Assembly: GCA_944323445.1 (NCBI GenBank) | Contig: CALUSM010000004.1 | Location: 22,202 to 86,201, forward strand | Source of the DNA: an uncultured Bacteroidales bacterium | GTDB taxonomy: Bacteria > Bacteroidota > Bacteroidia > Bacteroidales > UBA932 | Length of the DNA stretch: 64,000 bases | Reading direction: 5' to 3' | Shown here: piece after piece, positions 37,485-46,289 of the stretch | Position numbering within the stretch: the stretch's first letter is position 1 | Layout: every line of letters starts with the position of its first letter | Translations under genes and position numbers: made by a program | The notes under the pieces: generated by a model | What the model saw: the letters and a program-made list of their open reading frames with translations, nothing else | What the model was told of the DNA's origin: nothing | Databases searched by the model: none

Positions 37485-37741
37485 CCGCTCCCGCCCCAGG
37501 GATGACAGCGGAGAATACGGCGGACAGCCAGATAAAGGCCCTTCACGGGACCGTGCTTGCGCAGGGCCTCCAGGGCATACGCAGAGCAGGTCGGAGTGAA
37601 GCGGCATGAGGCCGGGGTATAAGGGGAGATGCAGACCTGATAGAAGCGTATCAGGAGCACAAGAGGGGAAATCAGCACTTTACGCAGAGCCCTACTGAAT
37701 CTTGCCCAGCGCTGCTCCGAGTCCTGCGGTAATCGTTCCAT
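37466..37741 (-). CDS. yidD: Membrane protein insertion efficiency factor YidD
   Basis: A 91-aa protein with the YidD signature [31 protein letters not shown] and the following [17 protein letters not shown]. It assists YidC in inserting membrane proteins and is held at the inner membrane by an amphipathic helix. The start overlaps the end of rnpA by 50 nt, and its end overlaps the OlsF-like gene tail to tail by 19 nt. The neighbouring rnpA is the usual partner. Confidence 0.95.
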   Translation of the reverse strand: MERLPQDSEQRWARFSRALRKVLISPLVLLIRFYQVCISPYTPASCRFTPTCSAYALEALRKHGPVKGLYLAVRRILRCHPWGGSGYDPVP

Positions 37742-38003
37742 AATCCAGAATTTCAGTTGCCGTATACACCAGCATCAGATGCCTGCCGTCCACGGATGAG
37801 GTATATTCTCCCCGGATATGACGGAAGGCCTCGCGGGTCCGGCGCCGGATAAGATTGCGCCGGACAGCCCGTTTGAAGAGCTTTTTAGGCACGGATATTA
37901 TGACTGTAGGAGACTCTCCCGGAGCACAGTCCAGAAAGTATACACGGAAAGGATAGCTGTAGAGCTTCCGTCCGTCCGAGTGAATCTTCTCCGCCAACTT
38001 CAT
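37692..38003 (-). CDS. rnpA: Ribonuclease P protein component
   Basis: A 103-aa basic protein that helps the RNase P RNA process tRNA 5' ends. The conserved RNR motif appears as [19 protein letters not shown], preceded by [10 protein letters not shown]. Slightly shorter than many RnpA but complete. It overlaps yidD and directly follows a lipoprotein gene (1-nt gap), within a run that begins at SUI1. Confidence 0.93.
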   Translation of the reverse strand: MKLAEKIHSDGRKLYSYPFRVYFLDCAPGESPTVIISVPKKLFKRAVRRNLIRRRTREAFRHIRGEYTSSVDGRHLMLVYTATEILDYGTITAGLGAALGKIQ

Positions 38004-38004
38004 G

Positions 38005-38805
38005 TCAATTGGCGGAAATAAAAGAAAGGGTGTAGCTCTGTCCCGCTGAACGCATGGCCATGGAGCCCGTGGCCGAAGAGATGCTGTCTATCTGAAAGCA
38101 TTTCACGTCCCACTTGGACGGAGTGCCGAATGCGGAATTGTCATAGACAGTAAGAGCCAGAAAATCATCATAGCGGCGGAAATAGTCCTCTCCTCCTCCC
38201 ATAGGCTGCCAGGAGTTCTCTCCTGTCCTGGCTGAGATGGAAAGGGTACCGTCTGTCAGGAACTGGATACGGTAACCCGAAAAGTCGGCCCCGTCCCTGG
38301 TATTGAACTGCCATATCCCAGCCAGGGTATCGGTCTCGGCGAACCCGGCGGGAAGCTTGCGCATGGTCATGCTGGAGAACTCGGGAGTGACTTCCGTACC
38401 GTTGACCTTCCAGCTGTCTACACCCAGGGTCATCACGGAGTCCTCTGCAACAATAAACGAATACTCCTGCTCGGTCTCAACGGAAGTCAGGTAGCCGAAC
38501 AGCCCCTCATAGCCTCCGTGTACGGAGAGGTCGCAGCAGTAGATGTCATAGAGAAGGGTATTCTCACCCCACTGGAAGTTGGCGTCGGGAAGCGTCAGCA
38601 CCCCTGCCCAGTCGACAGTACCGGTGCTTTCGAAAGTTATCACCTGCCAGGAACGCTCGTCCAGCAGATTCCCGTCATGGGTATGGACGAGCCACGTGGC
38701 CTTGAGATTCTCGCGGTAATATGCCGGATTCTCCTGGCTGCACGAGACTGCCGCACAGATCACTGCGGACAGCAGCAGTGCTGTATGCCGGAACCGCCGC
38801 ATCAC
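38005..38805 (-). CDS. Lipoprotein of unknown function, lipocalin-like pattern
   Basis: A 266-aa protein with a lipoprotein signal (VICAAVSC, Cys about 22). The body has two beta-rich halves each opening with a pattern like LKATWLVHTHDGNLLDE or LAGIWQFNTRDGADF, reminiscent of the lipocalin-like domains frequent in Bacteroidales lipoproteins. Its start overlaps hemD by 4 nt and its stop precedes rnpA by 1 nt, so it is embedded in a conserved housekeeping operon. Confidence 0.65.
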   Translation of the reverse strand: MMRRFRHTALLLSAVICAAVSCSQENPAYYRENLKATWLVHTHDGNLLDERSWQVITFESTGTVDWAGVLTLPDANFQWGENTLLYDIYCCDLSVHGGYEGLFGYLTSVETEQEYSFIVAEDSVMTLGVDSWKVNGTEVTPEFSSMTMRKLPAGFAETDTLAGIWQFNTRDGADFSGYRIQFLTDGTLSISARTGENSWQPMGGGEDYFRRYDDFLALTVYDNSAFGTPSKWDVKCFQIDSISSATGSMAMRSAGQSYTLSFISAN

Positions 38806-39545
38806 TTCATTTTTTCAAGATAGAGAAGGAGCGCTTTGGAAACAGAGGGGGCCTCCGGGGTAGGAGCCTCCACCTCTACGGAATAGCCGTTGTCCTTGAG
38901 GACTTTCGCCGTCGAGGAACCGTAGGTGACAAAGAGCAGGCTGTCCTGCTGGAAATCGGGATACGCCGCCACCAGGGACTTGACGTCAGACGGGCTGTAG
39001 AACACCACCATCTGGTACTTGCGCAGGTCCACCTCTGAAAGGTCGCTGTACACGGTCTTGCTGAATACGGCGTTGCCGAATTTCACGCCCGCTCTTGTGA
39101 AAGCCTTGATCACCTCGGGCTTGGTCGTGTCCGTAGAGGCAATGAGGAAGTTCTCCCCCTTGTGTTTCGTGCCGATGGTGTCAATGACCGAATCCACGGT
39201 CCCCTTGCCGAAGAATATCTTGCGCTTGCGGTAGACAATGTGTTTCTGAAGGTACAGGGCGATATTCTCCGTAGTGCAGAAGTACTTCATCGTCTCGGGC
39301 ACTGTCACCCTCATGGCCTCGCAGACCGCAAAGAAAGCATCGATGGATGACTTGGCGGAGAAGAATATAGCCGTGTAATCCAGAATAGACACTTTCTGGG
39401 CCCTGAACTCCTTGGCCGTAAGCGGTTCTATTCTGAAAAACGGGAAATAGTCAATGTGTACTCCGTATGTAGATGTTATCTCCGAGAAAGGGGACTGGGT
39501 GTTCCCGGGAGCGGGTTGTGAAACAAGAATATCACTTATTTTCAT
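38802..39545 (-). CDS. hemD: Uroporphyrinogen-III synthase family protein
   Basis: A 247-aa protein with the two-lobe HemD pattern: ILVSQPAPGNTQSPF at the start, TAIFFSAKSSIDAFF in lobe 1, FLIASTDTTKPEVIKAF at the hinge and MVVFYSPSDVKSL and FVTYGSSTAKVLKDNG in lobe 2. HemD closes hydroxymethylbilane to uroporphyrinogen III. In many Bacteroidales this HemD-like gene lies beside DUF4271 and rnpA, as here, even where full heme synthesis is lacking, so true enzyme activity is likely but not sure. Confidence 0.85.
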   Translation of the reverse strand: MKISDILVSQPAPGNTQSPFSEITSTYGVHIDYFPFFRIEPLTAKEFRAQKVSILDYTAIFFSAKSSIDAFFAVCEAMRVTVPETMKYFCTTENIALYLQKHIVYRKRKIFFGKGTVDSVIDTIGTKHKGENFLIASTDTTKPEVIKAFTRAGVKFGNAVFSKTVYSDLSEVDLRKYQMVVFYSPSDVKSLVAAYPDFQQDSLLFVTYGSSTAKVLKDNGYSVEVEAPTPEAPSVSKALLLYLEKMK

Positions 39546-39562
39546 CTTCTTGAGCGGTAAAT

Positions 39563-40276
39563 TTAATATTTCAATACTGCAGCTGCAGCCAAGGCTACAG
39601 GTACAATTTCAAGCGTGCAAAGATACAAAATAGTCAGCAACGGCGGCTCCTTAAAGGCAAAAAATATTCTAATCAGCCCGATAAAGTACAAAACCAGAAG
39701 CACCGCTGTCAGCCACACCGCCACCTCGTCCGTAAGCAGGGGATAGAGGTCAGGAAGGAACATTCCCATTATGAAGAGTATGCAGAACACGGCCGACACA
39801 ACCATGAAACCGATACAGCTCATCCGGTTGAGAGCCGTCACCAGGTCATTCTCGCCGCTTACATAGGAGATTCCGGCTAGAATCAGGAAGCGCAGGACGA
39901 AATACCCGGCCAGGACTGCGAGTATCAGGATATACGGCACACCCACAGCCGAAGTGCCGTACAGCAGGTAGGCAGTGAGCGGCAACAGGAGTATCAGGGA
40001 CAGCGGAAGTCCGTAGCGCACCGCCGGAGAGGTGTCGTAGTAGGTTCTCTTGACCGGCGAGCGCAGGAAACTGCCGGCCCACGAGAAAAACACGGCGGTC
40101 TGTCCCCTGAAGACAAGGCAGAAAAATATAAGAAACAGTATCGCCCACACGAAATACTGAGCGCCCCGGATAGCAGGAGGCACCGCAGTGCCGATGTCAT
40201 AATGCTGCAGCGTGGAACCGTGCAGGAGCTCCTGCATGGAGACAGTACCGTACTCAATTGCCCCGCTTAGCCGCAT
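39563..40276 (-). CDS. DUF4271 membrane protein
   Basis: A 237-aa protein with about six transmembrane segments (near residues 40-58, 85-110, 112-135, 150-172, 180-205 and 218-236). The family is DUF4271, known to me from its regular place upstream of hemD in Bacteroidetes; function unknown. Its start overlaps the SUI1 gene by 23 nt. Confidence 0.8.
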   Translation of the reverse strand: MRLSGAIEYGTVSMQELLHGSTLQHYDIGTAVPPAIRGAQYFVWAILFLIFFCLVFRGQTAVFFSWAGSFLRSPVKRTYYDTSPAVRYGLPLSLILLLPLTAYLLYGTSAVGVPYILILAVLAGYFVLRFLILAGISYVSGENDLVTALNRMSCIGFMVVSAVFCILFIMGMFLPDLYPLLTDEVAVWLTAVLLVLYFIGLIRIFFAFKEPPLLTILYLCTLEIVPVALAAAAVLKY

Positions 40277-40577
40277 AGCCCATGTCCGTCAGGATGGTTG
40301 TCACCTTGTCCCTGCAGTCGCCCTGGATGAGTATCTCCCCGTTCTTGGCGCTGCCGCCCGTACCGCAGCGGCTCCTGAGCCTTCGTCCGAGTTCGGAGAG
40401 GTCCTCCTCACTTCCTGTGAATCCCTTGACGAGAGTCACCTGCTTGCCTCCGCGGTTGCGGCGGTCCAGATACACAGTCAACTTCTGCTTGGAGGGAGGA
40501 AGGGTCTCCACCCTGCGCTCCTCTCCGGAGGAGAGATTCAGGTCGGGATTTGTAGAGTAAACCAGGGGCATAAACAT
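40254..40577 (-). CDS. SUI1/eIF1-like translation factor (YciH family)
   Basis: A 107-aa protein with the SUI1 fold: LTVYLDRRNRGGKQVTLVKGF, then LGRRLRSRCGTGGSAKNGEILIQGD and the final helix. Bacterial YciH may act in start-codon selection or stress translation. It heads a minus-strand run with DUF4271, hemD, a lipoprotein, rnpA and yidD. The leader from its -7 box is only a few nucleotides. Confidence 0.92.
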   Translation of the reverse strand: MFMPLVYSTNPDLNLSSGEERRVETLPPSKQKLTVYLDRRNRGGKQVTLVKGFTGSEEDLSELGRRLRSRCGTGGSAKNGEILIQGDCRDKVTTILTDMGYAAKRGN

Positions 40578-40587
40578 AATTTTTATG

Positions 40588-40604
40588 CAAATTTAGTATA
40601 TTTG
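40588..40604. promoter_or_regulatory. Abutting divergent promoters, near-palindromic
   Basis: TAAATTTG on the minus strand (40588-40595) for the SUI1 operon and TATATTTG on the plus strand (40597-40604) for the DUF2723 gene are 1 nt apart. The combined site GCAAATTTAGTATATTTGC is almost a palindrome. Confidence 0.65.
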
Positions 40605-40632
40605 CGGTTTGTACATACGAATTCGACAACAA

Positions 40633-43600
40633 ATGGAGCAGAAAAAATTTACTTTCCTCAACCGTATCATCTCGGTCTTTGTCCTGCTGACCGCAGCCGT
40701 CACATATCTTCTTACCATTGAGCCGACAGTCAGCTTCTGGGACTGCGGCGAATTCATAGCGTCCTCCTACAAACTGGAAGTGGGGCATGCGCCGGGCAAC
40801 CCGGTATTCCAGCTTATTGCCAGGATATTCACCATGTTCGCATCCCCTGACCATGCGGCCATGGCGGTCAATGTCATGAGCGCCCTCTGCTCGGCCTTTA
40901 CAATATTCTTCCTGTATCTGACCATCGTCCACCTGGGCCGCCGGATCATTGAGAAGAATGGCGGAAACGGCACCCTCACCGTCTCCGAGGCCATATCCGT
41001 ATTCGGAGCCGGCGCCGTAGGCTCGCTCGCCTACTGCTGGTCTGACACCTTCTGGTTCTCGGCCGTAGAAGCCGAGGTCTACGCGATGTCCTCCCTCTTC
41101 ACCGCAGCGGTATTCTGGATGATTCTCAAGTGGGAGGAACAGGCCGACACCGAATATGCCGACCGCTGGATAGTGGCGATATCCTTCCTGATGGGACTGT
41201 CAATCGGAGTGCATCTGCTCAATCTGCTGGTAATCCCCGCAATAGCATTCGTATACTACTACAGGAAAGCTACGAAAGTCACGACATGGGGCTGCGTCGG
41301 AGTTCTCGCCCTCTCAGCGGTCATCCTCGCAGTGATACTCTGGGGCATCATCCCCTACCTGCCCAAAATCGCCGCCGTATTCGACCTCCTGTTTGTCAAC
41401 GTGTTCCATCTGCCGTTCAATACCGGCGCCGCCTTCTTCGTCATCCTCCTCCTCGTCCTCTGCTTCCTTGCCGTGTACTTCACATACAGGAAAGGCTCAC
41501 ATATATGGAATGTCATCACCCTGTGCTTTACGATGATCGTCATCGGTTACTCGGCATTCGCCATGGTGGTCATACGCTCGGCCAACAACACTCCCACCAA
41601 CGAGGGACAGCCAGACAACCCTTTCGCCCTGGTAAAATACCTGGGACGCGAGCAGTACGGCAGTGCCCCTCTCGTCTACGGGCACACATTCGCATCGGCA
41701 TACAGCGACTTCAAGGAAAGCACCTACTACACCAAACTGGGAGACAGATACTACAAGGCCAACAGTCCCATTGATGTCAAATACCCCGCAGAGAGCAAGA
41801 TGCTCTTCCCCAGAATGCACAGCAAGGATCCCTCGCACATCCGCTTCTATCAGAGCTACACCCAGGGACGCGGCAAGACTGTTCCCGGCTCCGACTACAA
41901 GATGCCGACATTCGGGGACAACATGAAGTTCTTCTTCGACTATCAGTTCAACTGGATGTACATGCGTTACTTCATGTGGAACTTCGCAGGCCGGCAGAAC
42001 GACCTGCACGGCCAGGTTCCAGGAGATCCCCTCAGAGGCAACTGGGAGTGCGGAATAGGCTTTATCGACAAGGCCCGCCTCGGCGACCAGTCCGAGGGTC
42101 CGGACTACATAGTGAACAACAAGGGCAAGAATCACTACTACATGCTGCCCCTGCTGCTCGGCATCATAGGCCTGCTTTACCAGCTGGGCAGAGACAGGCG
42201 CAACTGGTGGATCACCTTCCTGCTCTTCTTCCTCACCGGCATAGCCATCATCCTGTACCTCAACCAGACCCCCTATCAGGTCCGCGAGCGTGACTATGCC
42301 TACGCCGGCTCGTTCTACATGTTCTCGATATGGATCGGTCTGGCCGTAATGGCCGTGTACGACTGGCTGCGCAAGCCGGCTTCGAAAGTGCATGTGCCCG
42401 AGAAGGTGACGGCAGCAGTGGTCAGCGTCCTGCTGCTCGGAGTTCCCGTGCTCATGGCCGCCGAGAACTGGGACGACCACAACCGCAGCAACCGCTACAC
42501 CGCCCGCGACATGGCCTACAACTACTTCATGTCCACCGACCAGCAGGCGATACTCATCACCCACGGAGACAACGACACCTTCCCTCTCTGGTACATCCAG
42601 GAAGTAGAGGGTGTACGCCTGGACGCAAGGGTTATGAACACCTCGCTGCTCGGCATTGACTGGTACATCGACCAGATGAGATGGAAACAGTATGACTCCG
42701 AGCCCATAAAATTCACCACGCCCCGTATCAACTATCTCTACGGCACCAACGACTACGTCTACATCATAGACCGTTTCAACCGTCCCATCCTGCTTAAGGA
42801 CGCCATAGCCCTCTTCAACGACCCCCGCGTCAAAGTCAACCTCTACGGCCGCGAGGAGAGCTATCTGCCGGCATCGAAACTGCTCATCCCCGTCAACAAG
42901 GAAAATGTCATAAAGAACCGCATCGTACCGGAAGAGGACTATGACAGGATACTCGACACCCTGTGTCTTGAGATTCCACTTGACAGGGACAACCTGCTGG
43001 AGAAACCTGAGCTCATGATTCTCGACATGCTGGCCAATTATGACTGGGAACGTCCCATCTACTTCATGACCCAGGGAGGCAGTCTAGAAATCGGCATAGA
43101 GGATTACCTCCAGTTCGACGGATACACCTACAAGTTCGTACCCATAAAGAGCAACACGGACCTCATCACCCTGGAGCAGGTGGACTCGGAAGCCATGTAT
43201 GACAGGATAATGAACGTGTACCGCCTGGACAGCTTCTCCAAGGATTTCTTCGTGGACTACCAGAACCTCTCTACATTCAACGGGGTGGCCTCGCAGAGAT
43301 TCATGTTCGTCCAGACAGCAATAGCCCTGTATGACAAAGGGGACACAACCAGGACAGTCGAAGTGCTGGACCGCATGCAGGAGACCTATCCCGACCGCAA
43401 CTTCCCGCTCAACAGTTCAGCCGCCGTACAGTACGTCAACGAGCAGATGGTGATTTTCGCTGTCGACCTCTACCTCAAATGCGGACAGAGAGAGAAAGGG
43501 CTTGATCTGGCCGACCGCTTCATGAACGAGACCATGCAGGCCATCCGCCTCTTTGCCCAGCCGTACAAAGGCTCGGTGCTCTCGCAGCCCGACCTGCAGC

Positions 43601-43710
43601 ACAACTTCCAGCTCTACCAGTACGGCATAGAGGTAATCCGCACCGCCGACCCTGACAAGGCCCAGGAATACTCCAAGACACTCGAGGACTTCCTCAACAG
43701 TGCCGTATAG
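40633..43710 (+). CDS. DUF2723 multi-span protein, glycosyltransferase-like
   Basis: A 1025-aa membrane protein of the DUF2723 family. The early motif TIEPTVSFWDCGEFIAS, followed by GHAPGNPVFQLIARIF, is the family hallmark; the acidic residues there resemble those of the PMT/ArnT GT-C fold. About ten to twelve transmembrane segments fill the first 600 residues, interrupted by a soluble loop near 330-500; the rest is soluble with THGDNDTFPLWYIQE. In Bacteroidetes this family has been considered for protein O-glycosylation, but the role is unproven as far as I know. I start at ATG 40633 because the -7 box at 40597 leaves no room for earlier starts. Confidence 0.85.
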   Translation: MEQKKFTFLNRIISVFVLLTAAVTYLLTIEPTVSFWDCGEFIASSYKLEVGHAPGNPVFQLIARIFTMFASPDHAAMAVNVMSALCSAFTIFFLYLTIVHLGRRIIEKNGGNGTLTVSEAISVFGAGAVGSLAYCWSDTFWFSAVEAEVYAMSSLFTAAVFWMILKWEEQADTEYADRWIVAISFLMGLSIGVHLLNLLVIPAIAFVYYYRKATKVTTWGCVGVLALSAVILAVILWGIIPYLPKIAAVFDLLFVNVFHLPFNTGAAFFVILLLVLCFLAVYFTYRKGSHIWNVITLCFTMIVIGYSAFAMVVIRSANNTPTNEGQPDNPFALVKYLGREQYGSAPLVYGHTFASAYSDFKESTYYTKLGDRYYKANSPIDVKYPAESKMLFPRMHSKDPSHIRFYQSYTQGRGKTVPGSDYKMPTFGDNMKFFFDYQFNWMYMRYFMWNFAGRQNDLHGQVPGDPLRGNWECGIGFIDKARLGDQSEGPDYIVNNKGKNHYYMLPLLLGIIGLLYQLGRDRRNWWITFLLFFLTGIAIILYLNQTPYQVRERDYAYAGSFYMFSIWIGLAVMAVYDWLRKPASKVHVPEKVTAAVVSVLLLGVPVLMAAENWDDHNRSNRYTARDMAYNYFMSTDQQAILITHGDNDTFPLWYIQEVEGVRLDARVMNTSLLGIDWYIDQMRWKQYDSEPIKFTTPRINYLYGTNDYVYIIDRFNRPILLKDAIALFNDPRVKVNLYGREESYLPASKLLIPVNKENVIKNRIVPEEDYDRILDTLCLEIPLDRDNLLEKPELMILDMLANYDWERPIYFMTQGGSLEIGIEDYLQFDGYTYKFVPIKSNTDLITLEQVDSEAMYDRIMNVYRLDSFSKDFFVDYQNLSTFNGVASQRFMFVQTAIALYDKGDTTRTVEVLDRMQETYPDRNFPLNSSAAVQYVNEQMVIFAVDLYLKCGQREKGLDLADRFMNETMQAIRLFAQPYKGSVLSQPDLQHNFQLYQYGIEVIRTADPDKAQEYSKTLEDFLNSAV

Positions 43711-43814
43711 CACACCTTGCACGTGCTCTGATGATATCCGGAACCTCCTCCAGGAAAGCGGCCGCCCGGCACTGACCGTTAGCGAAAACTCCTAGGGAAG
43801 ACCGCAAGGCTCTG

Positions 43815-44819
43815 TCACTCCAAAAGCATATTGCACCCCCGCCGCTCGGAACCCTGAAGGCGGCCCTCGATCGTAAATGAGCCGTCAGTCCAGGCGCGGC
43901 CGGTGTCCTCTGTCTCGATGAATGAGCAGGAATTGCGGTTTGCCAGGTCGATGATGTGGATGATGCCCCTCTCCCCGGGGGCAGACTCCCTGAAAGGGTC
44001 GTTGATGTCGCGGATGATGACTTTCATCCATGCGGGAGTGCGGAAAATGCCGTCACCCGATGAATAGGCCTGTGACAGCAGTTCGCACATGCCGTATTCA
44101 GAATGTATTGCACTGAGGCCGAAACCGGAGCTCAGGCGGCGGTGCAACTCCTCACGTGAAAGTTCCTCGCGGCGCCCCTTCATTCCCCCTGTCTCCATGA
44201 CGGTGAGCCAGGATGCATTAGGACCTTCCATCATGTATTTTTCCGTAAAATCCAGCAAGGCGAAAGCCACTCCCAGCAGGAGGGTCTTCTGCCCTCTCCG
44301 CCTCAGCTCCGCAAGTGTGTCGAAGAGGCGGTCGTGGTCGTAAAGATAGTATCCGCTTTCCGGATGGCCGCTCTCATTGATTAGACGGTCGGCCATATAA
44401 ACCAGGGAAGAGCCCTCACGCTCCAGATAAGCGGGCAGCAGGGCCAGGATGACATAATCCTCCGGTGCCCCGTAAAAATGCCGGAAACCGGCTAAAAAGC
44501 TCCTTTCGTAAAGGCTCAGGTCTGTCACGCAATGCCGCGACGGAATCTGACCGGTGGTGGAACTGCTGAAAAAAATCTTCTGCGGCGCCACGGGCTGCGG
44601 CTCCGCAGAAGATATAATGTCGTACTGCTTGAAGAAACGGATAGGAAGGAAAGGGATATCCGTGATGTCCCGTACTCCGTCAGGGAAGGCCTCCATCAGG
44701 TCGGCATACTGACGGTACTGGGGGCAGAGGTCATACTGACGGCGGAATGTCTCCACAGCACAAACTCTGAAAGCCTCCGGCCCGTCTATTCCGAAAATCC
44801 TTGCTTCCGCGTCATCCAT
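43815..44819 (-). CDS. LuxE/PaaK-like acyl-protein synthetase family protein
   Basis: A 334-aa member of the adenylate-forming-like LuxE family. The lines FLPIRFFKQYDIIS, FSSSTTGQIPSRH (nucleotide loop), VMETGGMKGRREELS and SEYGMCELLSQAYS match. In luminous bacteria LuxE passes an acyl group to a reductase; here no lux genes exist, and homologues in Bacteroidetes are often linked with LPS or glycan clusters. The gene follows tryptophanase by 20 nt on the same strand, though no functional link is obvious. Confidence 0.78.
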   Translation of the reverse strand: MDDAEARIFGIDGPEAFRVCAVETFRRQYDLCPQYRQYADLMEAFPDGVRDITDIPFLPIRFFKQYDIISSAEPQPVAPQKIFFSSSTTGQIPSRHCVTDLSLYERSFLAGFRHFYGAPEDYVILALLPAYLEREGSSLVYMADRLINESGHPESGYYLYDHDRLFDTLAELRRRGQKTLLLGVAFALLDFTEKYMMEGPNASWLTVMETGGMKGRREELSREELHRRLSSGFGLSAIHSEYGMCELLSQAYSSGDGIFRTPAWMKVIIRDINDPFRESAPGERGIIHIIDLANRNSCSFIETEDTGRAWTDGSFTIEGRLQGSERRGCNMLLE

Positions 44820-44839
44820 CTCTCCTGCTCCTGTAGGAA

Positions 44840-46222
44840 TTACCTGTCGGCTCTTTCAAGCTCGATGGTGAAGTGCCTCATGATGGGCAGCTCCTTTACG
44901 ATCTTATAACCGCGTGTGATGGACTCGCGGCGGTCGTAGACGTTCTTGGCTGCGGCAGCGATGTAGTCCATGTGGTTGTTGGTATACACCCTGCGGGGGA
45001 TGGCCAGACGGAGCAGCTCCAGAGCGGGATAACGGTTCTCGCGAGTAACAGGGTCGCGGTCAGCAAGCAGCGAACCGATCTCCACGCCGCGGATACCGGC
45101 CTCGAGGTAGAGCTCGATACCGAGGGTCTGGGCTATGAACTCCTCCTTGGGAAGGTGAGTCAGGATCTTCTTGGCATCGAGGAAGATGGCGTGTCCGCCG
45201 GCAGGTCTCTGGTAGGGCACTCCGTACTCGTCCAGTTTCTTGCCGAGGTAGGCCACCTGGTTGATGCGGGTCTCCAGGTACTCGAACTCGGTACCCTCGA
45301 GCAGACCCTGAGCCAGTGCGTTCATGTCGCGGCCGGCCATACCGCCGTAGGTCAGGAAGCCCTCGTTCATGATGGTGAACATCTGGGCCTTGCGCATATC
45401 CGCCTCGTCGCGGAAAGCCACGAAACCTCCGATATTGACGATGGCGTCCTTCTTGGCCGACATGGTCATATAGTCTGCGCCCTCGTACATCTCATGCACG
45501 ATCTCGCGGATGGACTTGTTCTCATAGCCCTTCTCGCGGGTCTTGATGAAGTACGCGTTCTCGGCAAAGCGCGCGGAGTCCATGAGCAGCTTGACGCCGT
45601 ATTTCTTACACAGAGCGGATACGCCCTTGATGTTCTCCATGGATACGGGCTGTCCGCCGGCGGTGTTGTTGGTGACGGTCAGCACTACGCACGGTATCTT
45701 CTCACGGGGAGTGGTCTTCAGTACTTCCTCGAGTCTTTCCAGGTCCATGTTGCCCTTGAAGGGAATCTCCAGCTCAGTGTTGGAGGCCTCCTTGATGGTG
45801 CAGTCCAGCGCTATGGCCTTGCGGTACTCGATGTGGCCCTTGGTGGTGTCGAAATGGGAATTGCCGGGAAGGATGTCGCCCTCCTTTACGATGCTTGAGA
45901 ACAGCACGTTCTCGGCTGCACGGCCCTGATGCGAAGGGAGTATGTAGGGAAGTCCGGTCAGCATCTCGATAGTGTCTTTCAGTCTGTAGAAAGAGCGTGC
46001 GCCGGCATAGCTCTCATCGCCCTCCATGATAGCGGCCCACTGCTTGTCACTCATGGCTCCGGTACCGGAGTCGGTCAGCAGGTCGATGAACACATAGTCG
46101 CTCTTCAGCAGGAAGAGATTGTACTTGGCCTCTTTAATCCATTTCTCGCGCTCCTCGCGAGTACTTTTACGGATGGTCTCCACCATCTTGATTCTGTAAG
46201 ATTCTGCAAAAGGAAGTTTCAT
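44840..46222 (-). CDS. tnaA: Tryptophanase (L-tryptophan indole-lyase)
   Basis: A 460-aa PLP enzyme that splits tryptophan into indole, pyruvate and ammonia. The PLP site SAKKDAIVNIGG carries the Schiff-base lysine (257 or 258). It could be confused with tyrosine phenol-lyase, but HFDTTKGH has the Asp (125) of tryptophanase where the lyase of tyrosine has Thr, and GIRGVEIGS has Ile where that enzyme has a substrate-binding Arg. MDSARFAENAYFI and the C-terminal MRHFTIEL also match TnaA. No tnaC-like leader or tnaB permease is next to it. Indole from gut Bacteroidales is a known signal. Confidence 0.93.
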   Translation of the reverse strand: MKLPFAESYRIKMVETIRKSTREEREKWIKEAKYNLFLLKSDYVFIDLLTDSGTGAMSDKQWAAIMEGDESYAGARSFYRLKDTIEMLTGLPYILPSHQGRAAENVLFSSIVKEGDILPGNSHFDTTKGHIEYRKAIALDCTIKEASNTELEIPFKGNMDLERLEEVLKTTPREKIPCVVLTVTNNTAGGQPVSMENIKGVSALCKKYGVKLLMDSARFAENAYFIKTREKGYENKSIREIVHEMYEGADYMTMSAKKDAIVNIGGFVAFRDEADMRKAQMFTIMNEGFLTYGGMAGRDMNALAQGLLEGTEFEYLETRINQVAYLGKKLDEYGVPYQRPAGGHAIFLDAKKILTHLPKEEFIAQTLGIELYLEAGIRGVEIGSLLADRDPVTRENRYPALELLRLAIPRRVYTNNHMDYIAAAAKNVYDRRESITRGYKIVKELPIMRHFTIELERADR

Positions 46223-46289
46223 GATGATATCAGATTTTAAAAATTATCCCCCAAATTTAATCATAATTGTAATACATCCTCGCAAAAAA

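Noticed and set aside
44840..46222. Tyrosine phenol-lyase as the identity of the PLP lyase
   Set aside because: Substrate-site residues (Asp125 in FDTTKGH, Ile in GVEIGS) match tryptophanase.
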